A DNA stretch of 64,000 nucleotides, from the NCBI GenBank assembly GCA_023228645.1, contig JALOAT010000009.1, positions 37,272 to 101,271 on the forward strand, written 5' to 3'. The position numbers and the translations under genes are program-made. The notes beneath the pieces were generated by a model. The model did not search any database. It saw only the letters and a program-made list of their open reading frames with translations, and was not told where the DNA came from. Shown here piece by piece: positions 9,886-18,790 of this stretch (position 1 is its first letter; every line of letters starts with the position of its first letter). The DNA is from Gammaproteobacteria bacterium. Its GTDB lineage: Bacteria > Pseudomonadota > Gammaproteobacteria > Thiohalomonadales > Thiohalomonadaceae.

Positions 9886-9975
9886 GGCTCGGTCATCCGC
9901 GGCAGTTCGCGTCGCACCATATGCCACCGATGACATGCGCGGCAACCCGAAAGCGCCGTCTCGGATGGCATGGTT

Positions 9976-9998
9976 ATGCGTAACAGTGTGATCCGCAT
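9976..9998. promoter_or_regulatory. Possible upstream activator site for the sigma-54 regulator
   Basis: ATGCG (9976-9980) and CGCAT (9994-9998) form a short inverted repeat separated by 13 bases. It lies about 70-90 bp upstream of the predicted start of the sigma-54 promoter, where enhancer-binding proteins usually bind. Only the symmetry and position support it. Confidence 0.3.
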
Positions 9999-10042
9999 CG
10001 CAAAAGCCAAGACCCCAGCGTGCTGCTGCGGCCTGTTGTTTC

Positions 10043-10058
10043 AGGCACAGGCTTTGCT
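10043..10058 (+). promoter_or_regulatory. Sigma-54 (-24/-12) promoter of cydABX
   Basis: AGGCACAGGCTTTGCT matches the sigma-54 consensus, with the invariant GG and GC separated by exactly 10 bases and TTTGC at -12. The predicted start is near 10070, leaving a leader of about 200 bases before cydA at 10272. The adjacent divergent gene encodes a sigma-54 activator. Confidence 0.7.
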
Positions 10059-10271
10059 GTGACGTTGTGGATGAGTCTTGTCCCAGTAGCTTTTGGGGAC
10101 GCTGTTCGTACCGGAACGCACAGCGAGCACCGGGTGGGAATCGTCCGAAGCAGTCGTCCAAAAAACGGCATGCGCTGGTGTCGACGTGCCCAACCGGCCG
10201 GTCCCGCCCAGGGACAGGCTGCGGTGTGTCACGCCCGCGTCAGGCCAGAAATCTGAGAGGAGAAGTACTGC

Positions 10272-11867
10272 ATGATTGCGGAAGAAGTCGTCGACCTGTC
10301 GCGGCTGCAATTCGCCCTCACGGCGATGTATCACTTTCTGTTTGTACCGCTGACACTCGGGTTGTCCTTCCTGCTGGTCATCATGGAATCGGTGTACGTG
10401 ATGACGGGCAAGGAGGTCTACAAAGACATGACCAAGTTCTGGGGCAAGCTGTTCGGGATCAACTTCGCCCTGGGCGTCACCACCGGCATCACCATGGAGT
10501 TCCAGTTCGGCACCAACTGGGCGTATTACTCCCATTACGTGGGCGATATTTTCGGCGCCCCGCTCGCCATCGAGGGCCTCATGGCCTTCTTCCTGGAATC
10601 CACCTTCATCGGCCTGTTCTTCTTCGGCTGGGATCGCCTCAGCAAGGCCAAGCATCTGATGGTGACCTTCCTGACGGCGTTCGCCTCCAACCTGTCCGCG
10701 TTGTGGATCCTGGTCGCCAACGGCTGGATGCAGAACCCGGTAGGTTCGGAATTCAGTTTCGAGACCATGCGCATGGAGATGACCAGCTTCACCGAAGTGC
10801 TGTTCAACCCGGTGGCGCAGGTCAAGTTCGTGCACACGGTGTCGGCGGGCTACACCACCGGCGCCATGTTTGTGCTGGGCATCTCGGCCTACTACCTGCT
10901 GAAGGGCCGCGATCTCGGCTTCGCGCGCCGCTCCTTCGCCATCGCTGCCGCCTTCGGCCTCGCCAGCGTGCTGTCCGTGATCGTGCTGGGCGACGAATCC
11001 GGTTATGAGCTCGGCGACGTGCAGCGCACCAAGCTGGCCACCATCGAGGCGGAATGGGAGACCCATGCGGCCCCGGCCGCGTTCACCCTCATCGGTATCC
11101 CCGATCAGGAGAATATGAAGACCGATTACGCGGTGAAAATACCGTATGCGCTCGGTCTCATCGCCACCCGTTCCACCCATGAGGAAGTCACGGGCATCAA
11201 GGACCTGATGGTCGAGCACGAGGCACGCATCCGCAACGGCATGGTGGCCTATGGCCTGCTGCAGCGCCTGCGTTCCGGCGAGGTGACCGATGAACTCAGG
11301 GCCGAATTCGATGCGGTCAAGAAAGACATCGGTTATGGCCTGCTGCTCAAGTCATACACCGAGAACGTGGTGGATGCGACCGAGGAGCAGATCCAGATGG
11401 CGGTGAAAGATACCATCCCCGAGGTGGCGCCGCTGTTCTGGACCTTCCGCATCATGGTAGCCGCCGGCTTCCTGATGCTGTTCATCTTCGCCGCAGCGTT
11501 CTACTACTGCACCAAGCGCCAGGTGGGCGAGAAAAAGTGGCTGCTCAAGCTCGCCCTCTACGGTATCCCGCTGCCCTGGATCGCCGCCGAGACCGGCTGG
11601 TTCGTGGCGGAGTACGGGCGGCAGCCCTGGTCCATCGGCGAGGTGCTGCCGGTGAATCTGTCGACCTCGACGCTGACCACCGGTGATCTCACTTTCTCGC
11701 TGATCGGCTTCATCGGCTTCTACACGCTGCTGCTGTGCGTGGAGATGTACCTGATGATCAAGTTTGCCCGCCTTGGCCCCTCCAGCCTCGGCACCGGCCG
11801 GTACCACCACGAAAAGAAAGGTGACGCCCTCAACGTGACGCCGGACTCTGCGCCGACCCTCGCGTAA
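10272..11867 (+). CDS. cydA: Cytochrome bd ubiquinol oxidase subunit I
   Basis: CydA carries haems b558, b595 and d and oxidises quinol at the cytoplasmic membrane while reducing O2 to water. The protein is 531 residues, close to E. coli CydA. Visible marks are H21 in MYHFLFVPL (high-spin haem ligand), H188 in KFVHTVSAGY (b558 ligand), the KLATIEAEWET Q-loop start, a long Q-loop after it, and GRQPW. The long Q-loop points to a canonical bd-I-like enzyme rather than the short-loop Cio type. The start is preceded by AGGAG at about 10256-10260. cydB follows after 29 bp and cydX after that. Confidence 0.98.
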   Translation: MIAEEVVDLSRLQFALTAMYHFLFVPLTLGLSFLLVIMESVYVMTGKEVYKDMTKFWGKLFGINFALGVTTGITMEFQFGTNWAYYSHYVGDIFGAPLAIEGLMAFFLESTFIGLFFFGWDRLSKAKHLMVTFLTAFASNLSALWILVANGWMQNPVGSEFSFETMRMEMTSFTEVLFNPVAQVKFVHTVSAGYTTGAMFVLGISAYYLLKGRDLGFARRSFAIAAAFGLASVLSVIVLGDESGYELGDVQRTKLATIEAEWETHAAPAAFTLIGIPDQENMKTDYAVKIPYALGLIATRSTHEEVTGIKDLMVEHEARIRNGMVAYGLLQRLRSGEVTDELRAEFDAVKKDIGYGLLLKSYTENVVDATEEQIQMAVKDTIPEVAPLFWTFRIMVAAGFLMLFIFAAAFYYCTKRQVGEKKWLLKLALYGIPLPWIAAETGWFVAEYGRQPWSIGEVLPVNLSTSTLTTGDLTFSLIGFIGFYTLLLCVEMYLMIKFARLGPSSLGTGRYHHEKKGDALNVTPDSAPTLA

Positions 11868-11896
11868 CCGTCACGGATCAGCTAACGAGGTACACA

Positions 11897-13039
11897 ATGA
11901 TTCTCGACTATGAAACGCTGAAACTGGTGTGGTGGCTGTTGGTGGGCGTGTTGCTCATCGGCTTCGTCATCACCGATGGCTTCGATATGGGCGTGGGCGC
12001 GCTGTTGCCGTTTCTCGGCAAGAACGACGAAGAGCGCCGCGTGATCATCAACACGGTCGGCCCGCACTGGGACGGCAATCAGGTGTGGTTCATCACCGCG
12101 GGCGGCGCCATTTTCGCCGCTTGGCCAGCGGTGTATGCCGCGGCCTTCTCGGGCTTCTACATCGCCATGCTGCTGGTGCTGTTCGCGCTGTTCTTCCGCC
12201 CGGTGGGTTTTGATTACCGATCCAAGGTGGCCGACCCACGCTGGCGCAACACCTGGGACTGGGGTCTGTTCGTGGGTGGTGCGGTGCCGGCACTGCTGTT
12301 CGGCGTGGCCTTCGGCAACCTGATCCTCGGCGTGCCGTTCCATCTGGATGAGTTCCTGCGTCCCACCTACACCGGCTCGTTCTTCGGCCTGCTGCGTCCG
12401 TTCGCATTGCTGGCCGGCGTGGTGAGCCTGTCCATGCTGGTGATGCACGGCGCCATCTGGCTGCACTGGCGCACCGTGGACCCCATCGCCTCGCGCGCCC
12501 GCACCACGGCGACCTGGGCCGGTGTGGTGATGATCGCGGCCTTCGCCGGCGGCGGCCTGTGGCTCGCCAGCGGCATGGACGGCTTCCGCATCATCGACAT
12601 GCCGCCCACCGATGCACTGCCCAATCCGCTGGCCAAGAGCGTTGAGATTGTCAACGGCGCCCTGTTGAGCAACTACGACGCGTATCCGTGGATGATGGCT
12701 GCGCCGGTACTCGGCTTCGTGGGTGCGATCATGGCCATCCTGCTCGTGCGCATGGGCCGCTCGGCCTGCGCCTTCGTGTCCAGTTCCCTGGGCATGGCGG
12801 GCGTGATCCTCACCGCCGGGTTCTCCATGTTCCCGTTCGTGATGCCATCGAACACGCACCCGGCCAGCAGCCTCACCGTGTGGGATGCGCCGTCGAGCCA
12901 TCTCACGCTCACGGTGATGTTCTGGGCCGCGGTGATCTTCGTGCCCATCATTCTTGGCTACACGGTGTGGACCTACCGCGTCATGTGGGGCAAGTACACG
13001 GTGGAGCACATCCGCGCTCACGAGCACGAAGCCTACTGA
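11897..13039 (+). CDS. cydB: Cytochrome bd ubiquinol oxidase subunit II
   Basis: This 380-residue membrane protein begins MILDYETLKLVWWLLVGVLL and has the CydB marks GFVITDGFDMGVG and GPHWDGNQVWFITAGGAIFAAWP. CydB pairs with CydA to form the oxidase core and does not bind haem directly in most bd enzymes. It is 29 bp downstream of cydA, with GAGG ahead of its ATG, and is followed 85 bp later by cydX. The three genes form one operon. Confidence 0.98.
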   Translation: MILDYETLKLVWWLLVGVLLIGFVITDGFDMGVGALLPFLGKNDEERRVIINTVGPHWDGNQVWFITAGGAIFAAWPAVYAAAFSGFYIAMLLVLFALFFRPVGFDYRSKVADPRWRNTWDWGLFVGGAVPALLFGVAFGNLILGVPFHLDEFLRPTYTGSFFGLLRPFALLAGVVSLSMLVMHGAIWLHWRTVDPIASRARTTATWAGVVMIAAFAGGGLWLASGMDGFRIIDMPPTDALPNPLAKSVEIVNGALLSNYDAYPWMMAAPVLGFVGAIMAILLVRMGRSACAFVSSSLGMAGVILTAGFSMFPFVMPSNTHPASSLTVWDAPSSHLTLTVMFWAAVIFVPIILGYTVWTYRVMWGKYTVEHIRAHEHEAY

Positions 13040-13124
13040 GTTCATCCTGCGGAACCGGGGAATCCCCCGCGCCCTCCTCTCGCGCCCCGGTTTCCGCAGA
13101 TCTTATTGAAGGAGGAAGACATCA

Positions 13125-13229
13125 ATGTGGTATTTCACCTGGATCCTCGGCGTACTTCTCGCCAGCGCCTTTGGCATCATCAACGTAATGTGGCTGGAAT
13201 CCGAGAAGGACCTGGACGCGAACTGCTGA
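13125..13229 (+). CDS. cydX: Cytochrome bd small subunit CydX
   Basis: A 34-residue frame begins MWYFTWILGVLLASAFGIIN and ends with the charged tail ESEKDLDANC. The single membrane helix, the MWYF start and the WLE motif after the helix are typical of CydX, which stabilises the haem site of cytochrome bd. A strong ribosome site GGAGG (13111-13115) lies 9 bases before the ATG. It is third in the cydABX operon and is followed by a hairpin. Confidence 0.95.
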   Translation: MWYFTWILGVLLASAFGIINVMWLESEKDLDANC

Positions 13230-13235
13230 TCTGCC

Positions 13236-13267
13236 AGCCCCCGGCCCGCATGGCGCCGGGGGCTTTC
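13236..13267 (+). terminator. Terminator after cydX
   Basis: AGCCCCCGGC (13236-13245) and GCCGGGGGCT (13255-13264) form a perfect 10-bp stem 6 bases after the cydX stop, followed by a short TTTC. The T-tract is weak. Confidence 0.65.
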
Positions 13268-13545
13268 ATGTCCCGAGCCAGGGTCGTGGCCCCTATCTCC
13301 CAGCCGCCTGCTCGCCTTCACCCTGTGCCGGTAGCCTGGTTTGTCCAAAGAAATCGCCGCCCTGGGAGGTCGCGCACGCGCCACGGCATGGGCGCGCCTA
13401 GGGTGGGGCGCGGCGGCGGGTTTCGTGTACAGCGTGGGCTTCGTGCGCGCCACGCCATGAGGCGAGTCGTCTTCCATTCTCTCTGTAGCCGGCAGTTCAT
13501 GGCCCCCGGCAGCCTTTCCATACTGGAATTTCCTTAATCCATCGT
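13268..13545. other. Intergenic stretch before the sqr promoter
   Basis: With the promoter and leader that follow, the gap between cydX and sqr is about 440 bases. I see no convincing gene in it. Short open frames on both strands have arginine-rich composition typical of GC-rich noncoding DNA. Confidence 0.5.
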
Positions 13546-13573
13546 TTGATCCACGGCGATTTGGCGTTACGAT
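13546..13573 (+). promoter_or_regulatory. Possible sigma-70 promoter of sqr
   Basis: TTGATC (13546-13551) and TACGAT (13568-13573) are separated by 16 bases. The start would be near 13580, giving a leader of about 128 bases before sqr. Support is by motif only. Confidence 0.4.
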
Positions 13574-13707
13574 ACGCGGTCCAAAACGCGTACGGATTTC
13601 TCCTACGCCTGCTGATCCCCGGATCTTTTCCCAGCGCGTCTGGTCGTCTCCCGGGGTTCCCCAGGCTGGGCGACCGACTTTTCGTCTCTTCGACTTTAGG
13701 AGCTGCT

Positions 13708-14994
13708 ATGGCCCACATCGTGATCCTCGGCGCCGGTACCGGCGGCATGCCCTGCGCCTACGAAATGCGTGATGCGCTCGGCAACGATCACCGCATTACC
13801 GTGGTCAACGCCAAAGATTATTTCCAGTTCGTGCCCTCCAACCCATGGATTGGTGTGGGCTGGCGCAAGCGCTCGGAAATCACCTTCCCGCTGCGTCCCT
13901 ACCTGGAGCGCCGCAACATCAATCTGGTGGCCGACACCGTCACCCGCATTATCCCGGAAGAAAACCGCCTCGAACTCGAGAACAGCGATCCCATCGCCTT
14001 CGACTACCTGGTGATCGCCACCGGTCCGAAGCTCGCCTTCGAGGAAGTGGAAGGCTCCGGCCCGCACGGCGGCTACACCCATTCCGTATGCACCGTCGAC
14101 CATGCTGAGCTGGCCTTCGCTGATTACCAGAAGCTCGCCGAGGAACCCGGTCCGGTGATCATCGGCGCCATGGCCGGCGCCAGCTGCTTCGGCCCGGCCT
14201 ATGAGTACGCCGCCATCGTCGATACCGACCTGCGCCGTCGCAAGGTCCGCGATCGCGTGCCCATGACCATGGTCACCTCCGAACCCTACATCGGCCACCT
14301 GGGCCTGGGCGGCGTGGGCGACTCCAAGGGCATGATGGAGTCCGAGCTGCGCACCCGCCACATCAAGTGGATCTGCAACGCCAAGGTGAGCAAGGTCGAG
14401 GCCGGCAAGATGTTCGTGGCCGAGCACAACGACAAGGGCGAGGTGATCAAGGAACACGAACTGCCGTTCAAGTTCTCCATGATGCTGCCCTCGTTCAAGG
14501 GCGTGGATGCCGTGGCGGGCGTGGAAGGCCTGTGCAACCCACGCGGCTTCGTCATCGTCGACGCCCAGCAGCGCAGCCCCAAGTACCCGAACATCTACGC
14601 CCTGGGCGTGTGCATCGCCATCCCGCCCGTCGAGGCCACCCCGGTGCCCACCGGCGCGCCCAAGACCGGCTACATGATCGAGTCCATGACCACCGCCATC
14701 GTGCACAACATCCGCGACGAAATCGCCGGACAGACCCCGCACGAGACCGGCACCTGGAACGCCATCTGCCTGGCCGACCTGGGCGACTCCGGCGCCGCCT
14801 TCGTGGCCCTGCCGCAGATCCCGCCGCGCAACGTCACCTGGTTCAAGAAGGGCAAGTGGGTGCACTGGGCGAAGATCGCCTTCGAGAAGTACTTCATGCG
14901 CAAGATGAAGAAGGGCACCTCCGAGCCCATCTACGAGAAGTACGTGCTGAAGCTGCTCGGCATCACCCGCCTCAAGGACAAGCAGCTGAAGTAA
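13708..14994 (+). CDS. sqr: Sulfide:quinone oxidoreductase, type I-like
   Basis: This flavoprotein oxidises sulfide to polysulfide/sulfur and passes electrons to the membrane quinone pool. The frame is open from 13546, but ATG at 13708 (MAHIVILGAGTGGMPCAYEM) has AGGAG just before it and starts directly at the FAD dinucleotide-binding motif, giving 428 residues. The three redox cysteines are present: C128 in SVCTVDHA, C160 in GASCFGPAYE and C354 in NAICLADLGDSG. They match the active-site cysteines of the Acidithiobacillus ferrooxidans enzyme in context and nearly in numbering. The quinone-site stretch EATPVPTGAPKTGYMIESM and the amphipathic C-terminal part are also seen. It sits between cydABX and cydDC. 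Confidence 0.96.
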   Translation: MAHIVILGAGTGGMPCAYEMRDALGNDHRITVVNAKDYFQFVPSNPWIGVGWRKRSEITFPLRPYLERRNINLVADTVTRIIPEENRLELENSDPIAFDYLVIATGPKLAFEEVEGSGPHGGYTHSVCTVDHAELAFADYQKLAEEPGPVIIGAMAGASCFGPAYEYAAIVDTDLRRRKVRDRVPMTMVTSEPYIGHLGLGGVGDSKGMMESELRTRHIKWICNAKVSKVEAGKMFVAEHNDKGEVIKEHELPFKFSMMLPSFKGVDAVAGVEGLCNPRGFVIVDAQQRSPKYPNIYALGVCIAIPPVEATPVPTGAPKTGYMIESMTTAIVHNIRDEIAGQTPHETGTWNAICLADLGDSGAAFVALPQIPPRNVTWFKKGKWVHWAKIAFEKYFMRKMKKGTSEPIYEKYVLKLLGITRLKDKQLK

Positions 14995-15030
14995 TCGGGC
15001 GGCTGCGAGTGAAGGGCGCCACGAAGCGCC

Positions 15031-15272
15031 TGCCGCGACTGTCACGTTGGCGCTGCGCGCCAACGTGACCTACGGGCATCGTTCTTGCGTAGGTCATTGC
15101 GAAGCTACGTGACATCTTCCTGCCATGACTGTCACGTAGGCGCTGCGCGCCAACGTGACCGACGGGCATCGTTATTGCGTAGGTCATTGCGAAGCTACGT
15201 GACGTCTTCCTGCCGCGACTGTCACGTAGGCGCTGCGCGCCAACGTGACTACGGACATCGTTAATGACGTGC
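15031..15272. repeat. Repeat family A, three tandem copies with 90-bp period
   Basis: Units start at 15041, 15131 and 15221. Each holds two imperfect palindromes: GTCACGTaGGCGCtgcGCGCC-AACGTGAC, and GTAGGTCATTGCGAAGCTACGTGAC. The third unit is cut short. Related copies lie at 31820-31930, 50014-50270 (opposite orientation, periods of 93 and 92 bp) and 58968-59047. The array fills the gap between sqr and cydC. Confidence 0.9.
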
Positions 15273-15290
15273 GACGCGGCCGCATCGCAA

Positions 15291-17021
15291 TCACGAACGT
15301 AACCGCGCGTGCATGGCCGCGTACGTCCCGCCGGCGGCGAGCAGCGCGGCATGGGTTCCGCGCTCCACGAGGCGGCCGCGATCCAGCAGCAGGATCTCGT
15401 CCATGGCCTCCAGTCCCACCAGACGATGGGTAATCAGCAGCACGCTGCGCCCCTTCATGAGCCCGTCGAGCGCTTGCATCAACTGGCGCTCGGTTGCGGC
15501 GTCCAGCCCCTCGGTGGGTTCGTCGAGCAGCAGCACCGGCGCGTCCTTGAGCAGCGCCCGGGCGATGGCCACACGCCGCGCCTGGCCCCCCGAAAGGCGC
15601 AGGCCCGCCTCCCCCACCCAGGTGTCGAGACCCTCGGGCTGGCTCGCCACGAATTCGCTCAGTTGCGCGATGTCCAACGCGACCGCCAGTTGCTCCTCAC
15701 TGGCCTGCGGGTTGGCCACGCGCAGGTTTTCGCGCAAGGTGGTGGTGAACAAATGGGTGCGCTGGGACACCACGGCGAAATGACGGCGCAGGTCGTCACC
15801 GTGGAAACAGCGCAGATCGTAGCCGCCGAGGGTGATGCTGCCCGCCTGCGGGTCCCAAAAGCGCAGCAGCAGATTGAACAGCGTGCTCTTGCCCGAACCG
15901 GTGGCGCCGACCACGGCGATGCGCCGGCCGGGCGGCAGGTCCAGATCGATGTCGTCGAGCGCCGGCACAGCGGTCTCGACATAGCAAAAACGCACGCCGC
16001 GCAGCGTGATGCCATGGTGGGACGGACGCGGCGAAGGCTGGACGGGATCCGGCGCCTGCGGCTGCGCATCCACGATCTCGAAAATGCGCCGTGCCGCACC
16101 CAGGGTCTGACCCAGCATCTGGAAGGCCTGGGGCAGCGGCATCACCACCTCGAAACTGGCCAGTGCGAACAGCACCAGCATGGCCAACTCCGGACGCTCC
16201 AGCACACCGCTGCCGACGAGCGGAATGGCGAGCAGCGCCATGCCCCATGCCGTCAGGTTGGCGGAGAGTCCCAGCGATGCCTGGGACAGGCCGCTCAGCC
16301 GGCTCATGTGTTGCTGCGCGTCGGTGAGGTCGACGCTCAAACTGCGGATTTGTTCCGCCTGACGCTCGGCGGCGCCGTACACCAGCAATTCGCTCATACC
16401 CTGCAGGCCATCGACGGCGCTGGCCTGCAAGGCGGCATTGGCCTCCACCAGCGCGCGGCCGGGCCGTCGCCCGAGTCGCTGCAGGACAAAAGGCACGACC
16501 ACGCCCACGATTAGCAAGAAAACGAGATTCACCACCGCCAGAGACGGGTGATACCGATACAGGAACAGACCCACCGCCGCAGCGCCGAGCAGCGCCACGG
16601 CCACCGGCACCAGGATGCGTAGGTAGAGGTTGTCCAAGGTGTCGATATCAGCGCGGATGCGGCTCAGTAGATCGCCGCTGCGGTATTGCTCCAGGCGTGC
16701 GGGGGCGAGCGGTTCCAGATGGGTGTAGAACCACACCCGCAGTCCCGACAGCAGGCGGAAAGTCGCCTCGTGGGTCACCAGGCGCTCGCCGTAGCGGCCC
16801 GCGGTACGCACGATGGCGAAGGTGCGGATCAGCGCCGCCGGGGTGAAGTAATTCATGCCTACCCCGGCCAGGCCCGCCAAGGCCATGGCCGCGATGAACC
16901 AGCCCGAGACCGCCATCAAGCCCACGTTGCTGATCAGCGTGACGAAGGAAAGCAGCACGCCCAGGGCCATGGGCTTCCAGTACGGCGTCACCAGGCGTGT
17001 GAGACGGAGCAGATCGCTCAT
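15291..17021 (-). CDS. cydC: Thiol reductant ABC exporter subunit CydC
   Basis: CydC pairs with CydD to export glutathione/cysteine to the periplasm, which is needed to assemble cytochrome bd and c-type cytochromes. The protein is 576 residues: six membrane helices in the first about 310 residues (VGLMAVSGWFIAAMALAG), then an ATPase domain with Walker A GATGSGKS at about 372-379, signature LSGGQ and Walker B VLLLDEP followed by TEGLDAATE. Its ATG overlaps the cydD stop by 4 bp (ATGA at 17018-17021). It is convergent with sqr across a repeat array, and is close to the oxidase genes it serves. Confidence 0.95.
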   Translation of the reverse strand: MSDLLRLTRLVTPYWKPMALGVLLSFVTLISNVGLMAVSGWFIAAMALAGLAGVGMNYFTPAALIRTFAIVRTAGRYGERLVTHEATFRLLSGLRVWFYTHLEPLAPARLEQYRSGDLLSRIRADIDTLDNLYLRILVPVAVALLGAAAVGLFLYRYHPSLAVVNLVFLLIVGVVVPFVLQRLGRRPGRALVEANAALQASAVDGLQGMSELLVYGAAERQAEQIRSLSVDLTDAQQHMSRLSGLSQASLGLSANLTAWGMALLAIPLVGSGVLERPELAMLVLFALASFEVVMPLPQAFQMLGQTLGAARRIFEIVDAQPQAPDPVQPSPRPSHHGITLRGVRFCYVETAVPALDDIDLDLPPGRRIAVVGATGSGKSTLFNLLLRFWDPQAGSITLGGYDLRCFHGDDLRRHFAVVSQRTHLFTTTLRENLRVANPQASEEQLAVALDIAQLSEFVASQPEGLDTWVGEAGLRLSGGQARRVAIARALLKDAPVLLLDEPTEGLDAATERQLMQALDGLMKGRSVLLITHRLVGLEAMDEILLLDRGRLVERGTHAALLAAGGTYAAMHARLRS

Positions 17022-18790
17022 GGCCGCACCTCCTCGTCACCGCCGTAGGCGGCCGCCAGGCGCGCATACAAGCCGCCTGCGGCCAGCAGGGCGGCGTGCT
17101 TGCCCTGTTCAACCACGCGCCCTTGATCGAGCACCACGATGCGATCCGCCTGGCGCACCGTGGCGAGGCGATGGGCCACCACCAGCAGGGAGCGGCCCTC
17201 GGCCAGCCGCGCCAGCGCCGCCTGCACCAGGACCTCGCTCTGTGCATCCAGACTGGCGGTAGGTTCGTCCAGCACCACCAGCGGCGCCTCCTTGAGGAAG
17301 GCACGCGCCAGGGCGATGCGCTGCACCTGGCCGCCGGACAGCCCTTGCCCGCCCTCGCCCACCGGCGTGTCGTAGCCCTGCGGCAGGCGCGTGATGAATT
17401 CATGGGCGTGGGCAAGGCGCGATGCCTGCTCCACAGCCGCGTGATCCGCATCGGGGCGGGCCAGGCGGATGTTGTCGCGCACGCTGCCATGGAACAAACG
17501 CGGCCGTTGCGGCACCCAGGCCACTTGCCGAAGCCACGCGTCCCGCTCCATGCGCGCGAGATCCGTAGTTTCGATGCGGATCTGTCCCGCGCCGGGTTGG
17601 AGAAAGCCCAGCAGCAGGTTGAGGAGGGTGCTCTTGCCCGCGCCGCTCGGACCCACCAAGGCCACGGTTTCACCGGGCGCAATGCGGAATGACGCCTCGG
17701 CCAGGGCACGGCGACCGCCCGGGTAGTCGAACGCTACCTTGTCGAAGGTGATCGCGAAGGGCCCCGCCGGCGGCGGCGCCGGCTCGGCGGGCGTGGCGGG
17801 AACGGGCGTTTCCAGCACTTCGACAAGCCGCTCGGCGGAGGCGATGGCATCCATGCGGGCGTGATAATGCGCACCCATTTGGCGCAAGGGCAGGTAAAAC
17901 TCCGGTGCCAGCAGCAGCACGAAAAAGCCATGGAAGAAGGCCATTTCGCCGAACAGCAGACGGAAACCGATCAGCACCGCCACCACGGCGATGCTCACGG
18001 TGGAAAAGAATTCCAATACCAGGGACGAAAGGAAGGCGACGCGCAACACCGCCATGGTGCTCTTGCGGTGTACATCGGAGACGGCGGCGATCACCTGCGC
18101 CTCTCGGCGGCTGGCGTTGAACAGCTTGAGGGTGGTGAGTCCCTGGATGACGTCGAGGAAATGGGCGCTCATGCGCGCCAGCTGGCGCCATTGCTTCTGG
18201 TTGAGCCGCTCCGCCCCCTTGCCGATGAGGATCATGAACAGCGGAATCAGCGGCGCGGTGAGCAACATCACCAGGCCGGACACCCAGTCCAGCGGAAATA
18301 CGAAGGCGAGGATGGCCAGCGGCACCAGGGCGGTGATGGCCATGTGCGGCAGGAAGCGCGCGTAATAGGCCTCCAGCTTCTCCACGCCGTCCACCAGCAG
18401 GCTGCTCAGTTCGCCGCTGCGCTCGCCGTGCAGGAAGGCCGGGCCCAGTGCCTGCACGTGACGATAGAGCCGTTGACGCAGCGCCAGCTTCACCTGCGCC
18501 GCCGCACGGAACGCCACCTGCTCCGACCACCATGCAAGCACCGCGCGCAGTGCGAACACGCCGAGCAGCGGCCACAGCCAATGCCACAGGCCGTCCAGCG
18601 GCGTTCCCTCCACCACGGCCGCGTTGATCACGCGCGCCAGCAGCCAAGCCTGCCAGATCAGCAAAAAGCCACCCGCCAGCCCCAGGCCCACTGACAGGTT
18701 CAGTGCCGTTCCTCCGAGATGACGTTGTCTGGAAAGCCAGCGCCCCGGCGTCAGCGGGGCGCCATTCAAGGTGTCGGAGGAATCGTCCAT
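17018..18790 (-). CDS. cydD: Thiol reductant ABC exporter subunit CydD
   Basis: This 590-residue half-transporter has an N-terminal six-helix membrane domain (LIWQAWLLARVINAAVVEG) and a C-terminal ATPase with Walker A GPSGAGKS near 380-387, GLSGGQVQRIALARAFL and VVLDEPTASLDAQSE. It forms the CydDC heterodimer with the next gene, with which it overlaps by 4 bp. Length and motifs fit CydD of gammaproteobacteria. The region upstream is decayed DNA, and I saw no clear promoter. Confidence 0.95.
   Translation of the reverse strand: MDDSSDTLNGAPLTPGRWLSRQRHLGGTALNLSVGLGLAGGFLLIWQAWLLARVINAAVVEGTPLDGLWHWLWPLLGVFALRAVLAWWSEQVAFRAAAQVKLALRQRLYRHVQALGPAFLHGERSGELSSLLVDGVEKLEAYYARFLPHMAITALVPLAILAFVFPLDWVSGLVMLLTAPLIPLFMILIGKGAERLNQKQWRQLARMSAHFLDVIQGLTTLKLFNASRREAQVIAAVSDVHRKSTMAVLRVAFLSSLVLEFFSTVSIAVVAVLIGFRLLFGEMAFFHGFFVLLLAPEFYLPLRQMGAHYHARMDAIASAERLVEVLETPVPATPAEPAPPPAGPFAITFDKVAFDYPGGRRALAEASFRIAPGETVALVGPSGAGKSTLLNLLLGFLQPGAGQIRIETTDLARMERDAWLRQVAWVPQRPRLFHGSVRDNIRLARPDADHAAVEQASRLAHAHEFITRLPQGYDTPVGEGGQGLSGGQVQRIALARAFLKEAPLVVLDEPTASLDAQSEVLVQAALARLAEGRSLLVVAHRLATVRQADRIVVLDQGRVVEQGKHAALLAAGGLYARLAAAYGGDEEVRP

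Noticed and set aside
13103..13537. Frames of about 124-143 codons on both strands downstream of cydX
   Set aside because: One covers cydX and its terminator out of frame; neither shows a domain, a ribosome site or normal protein composition.
15031..15272. CRISPR array
   Set aside because: The 90-bp units are conserved over their whole length, with no variable spacers, and no cas genes are in the window.
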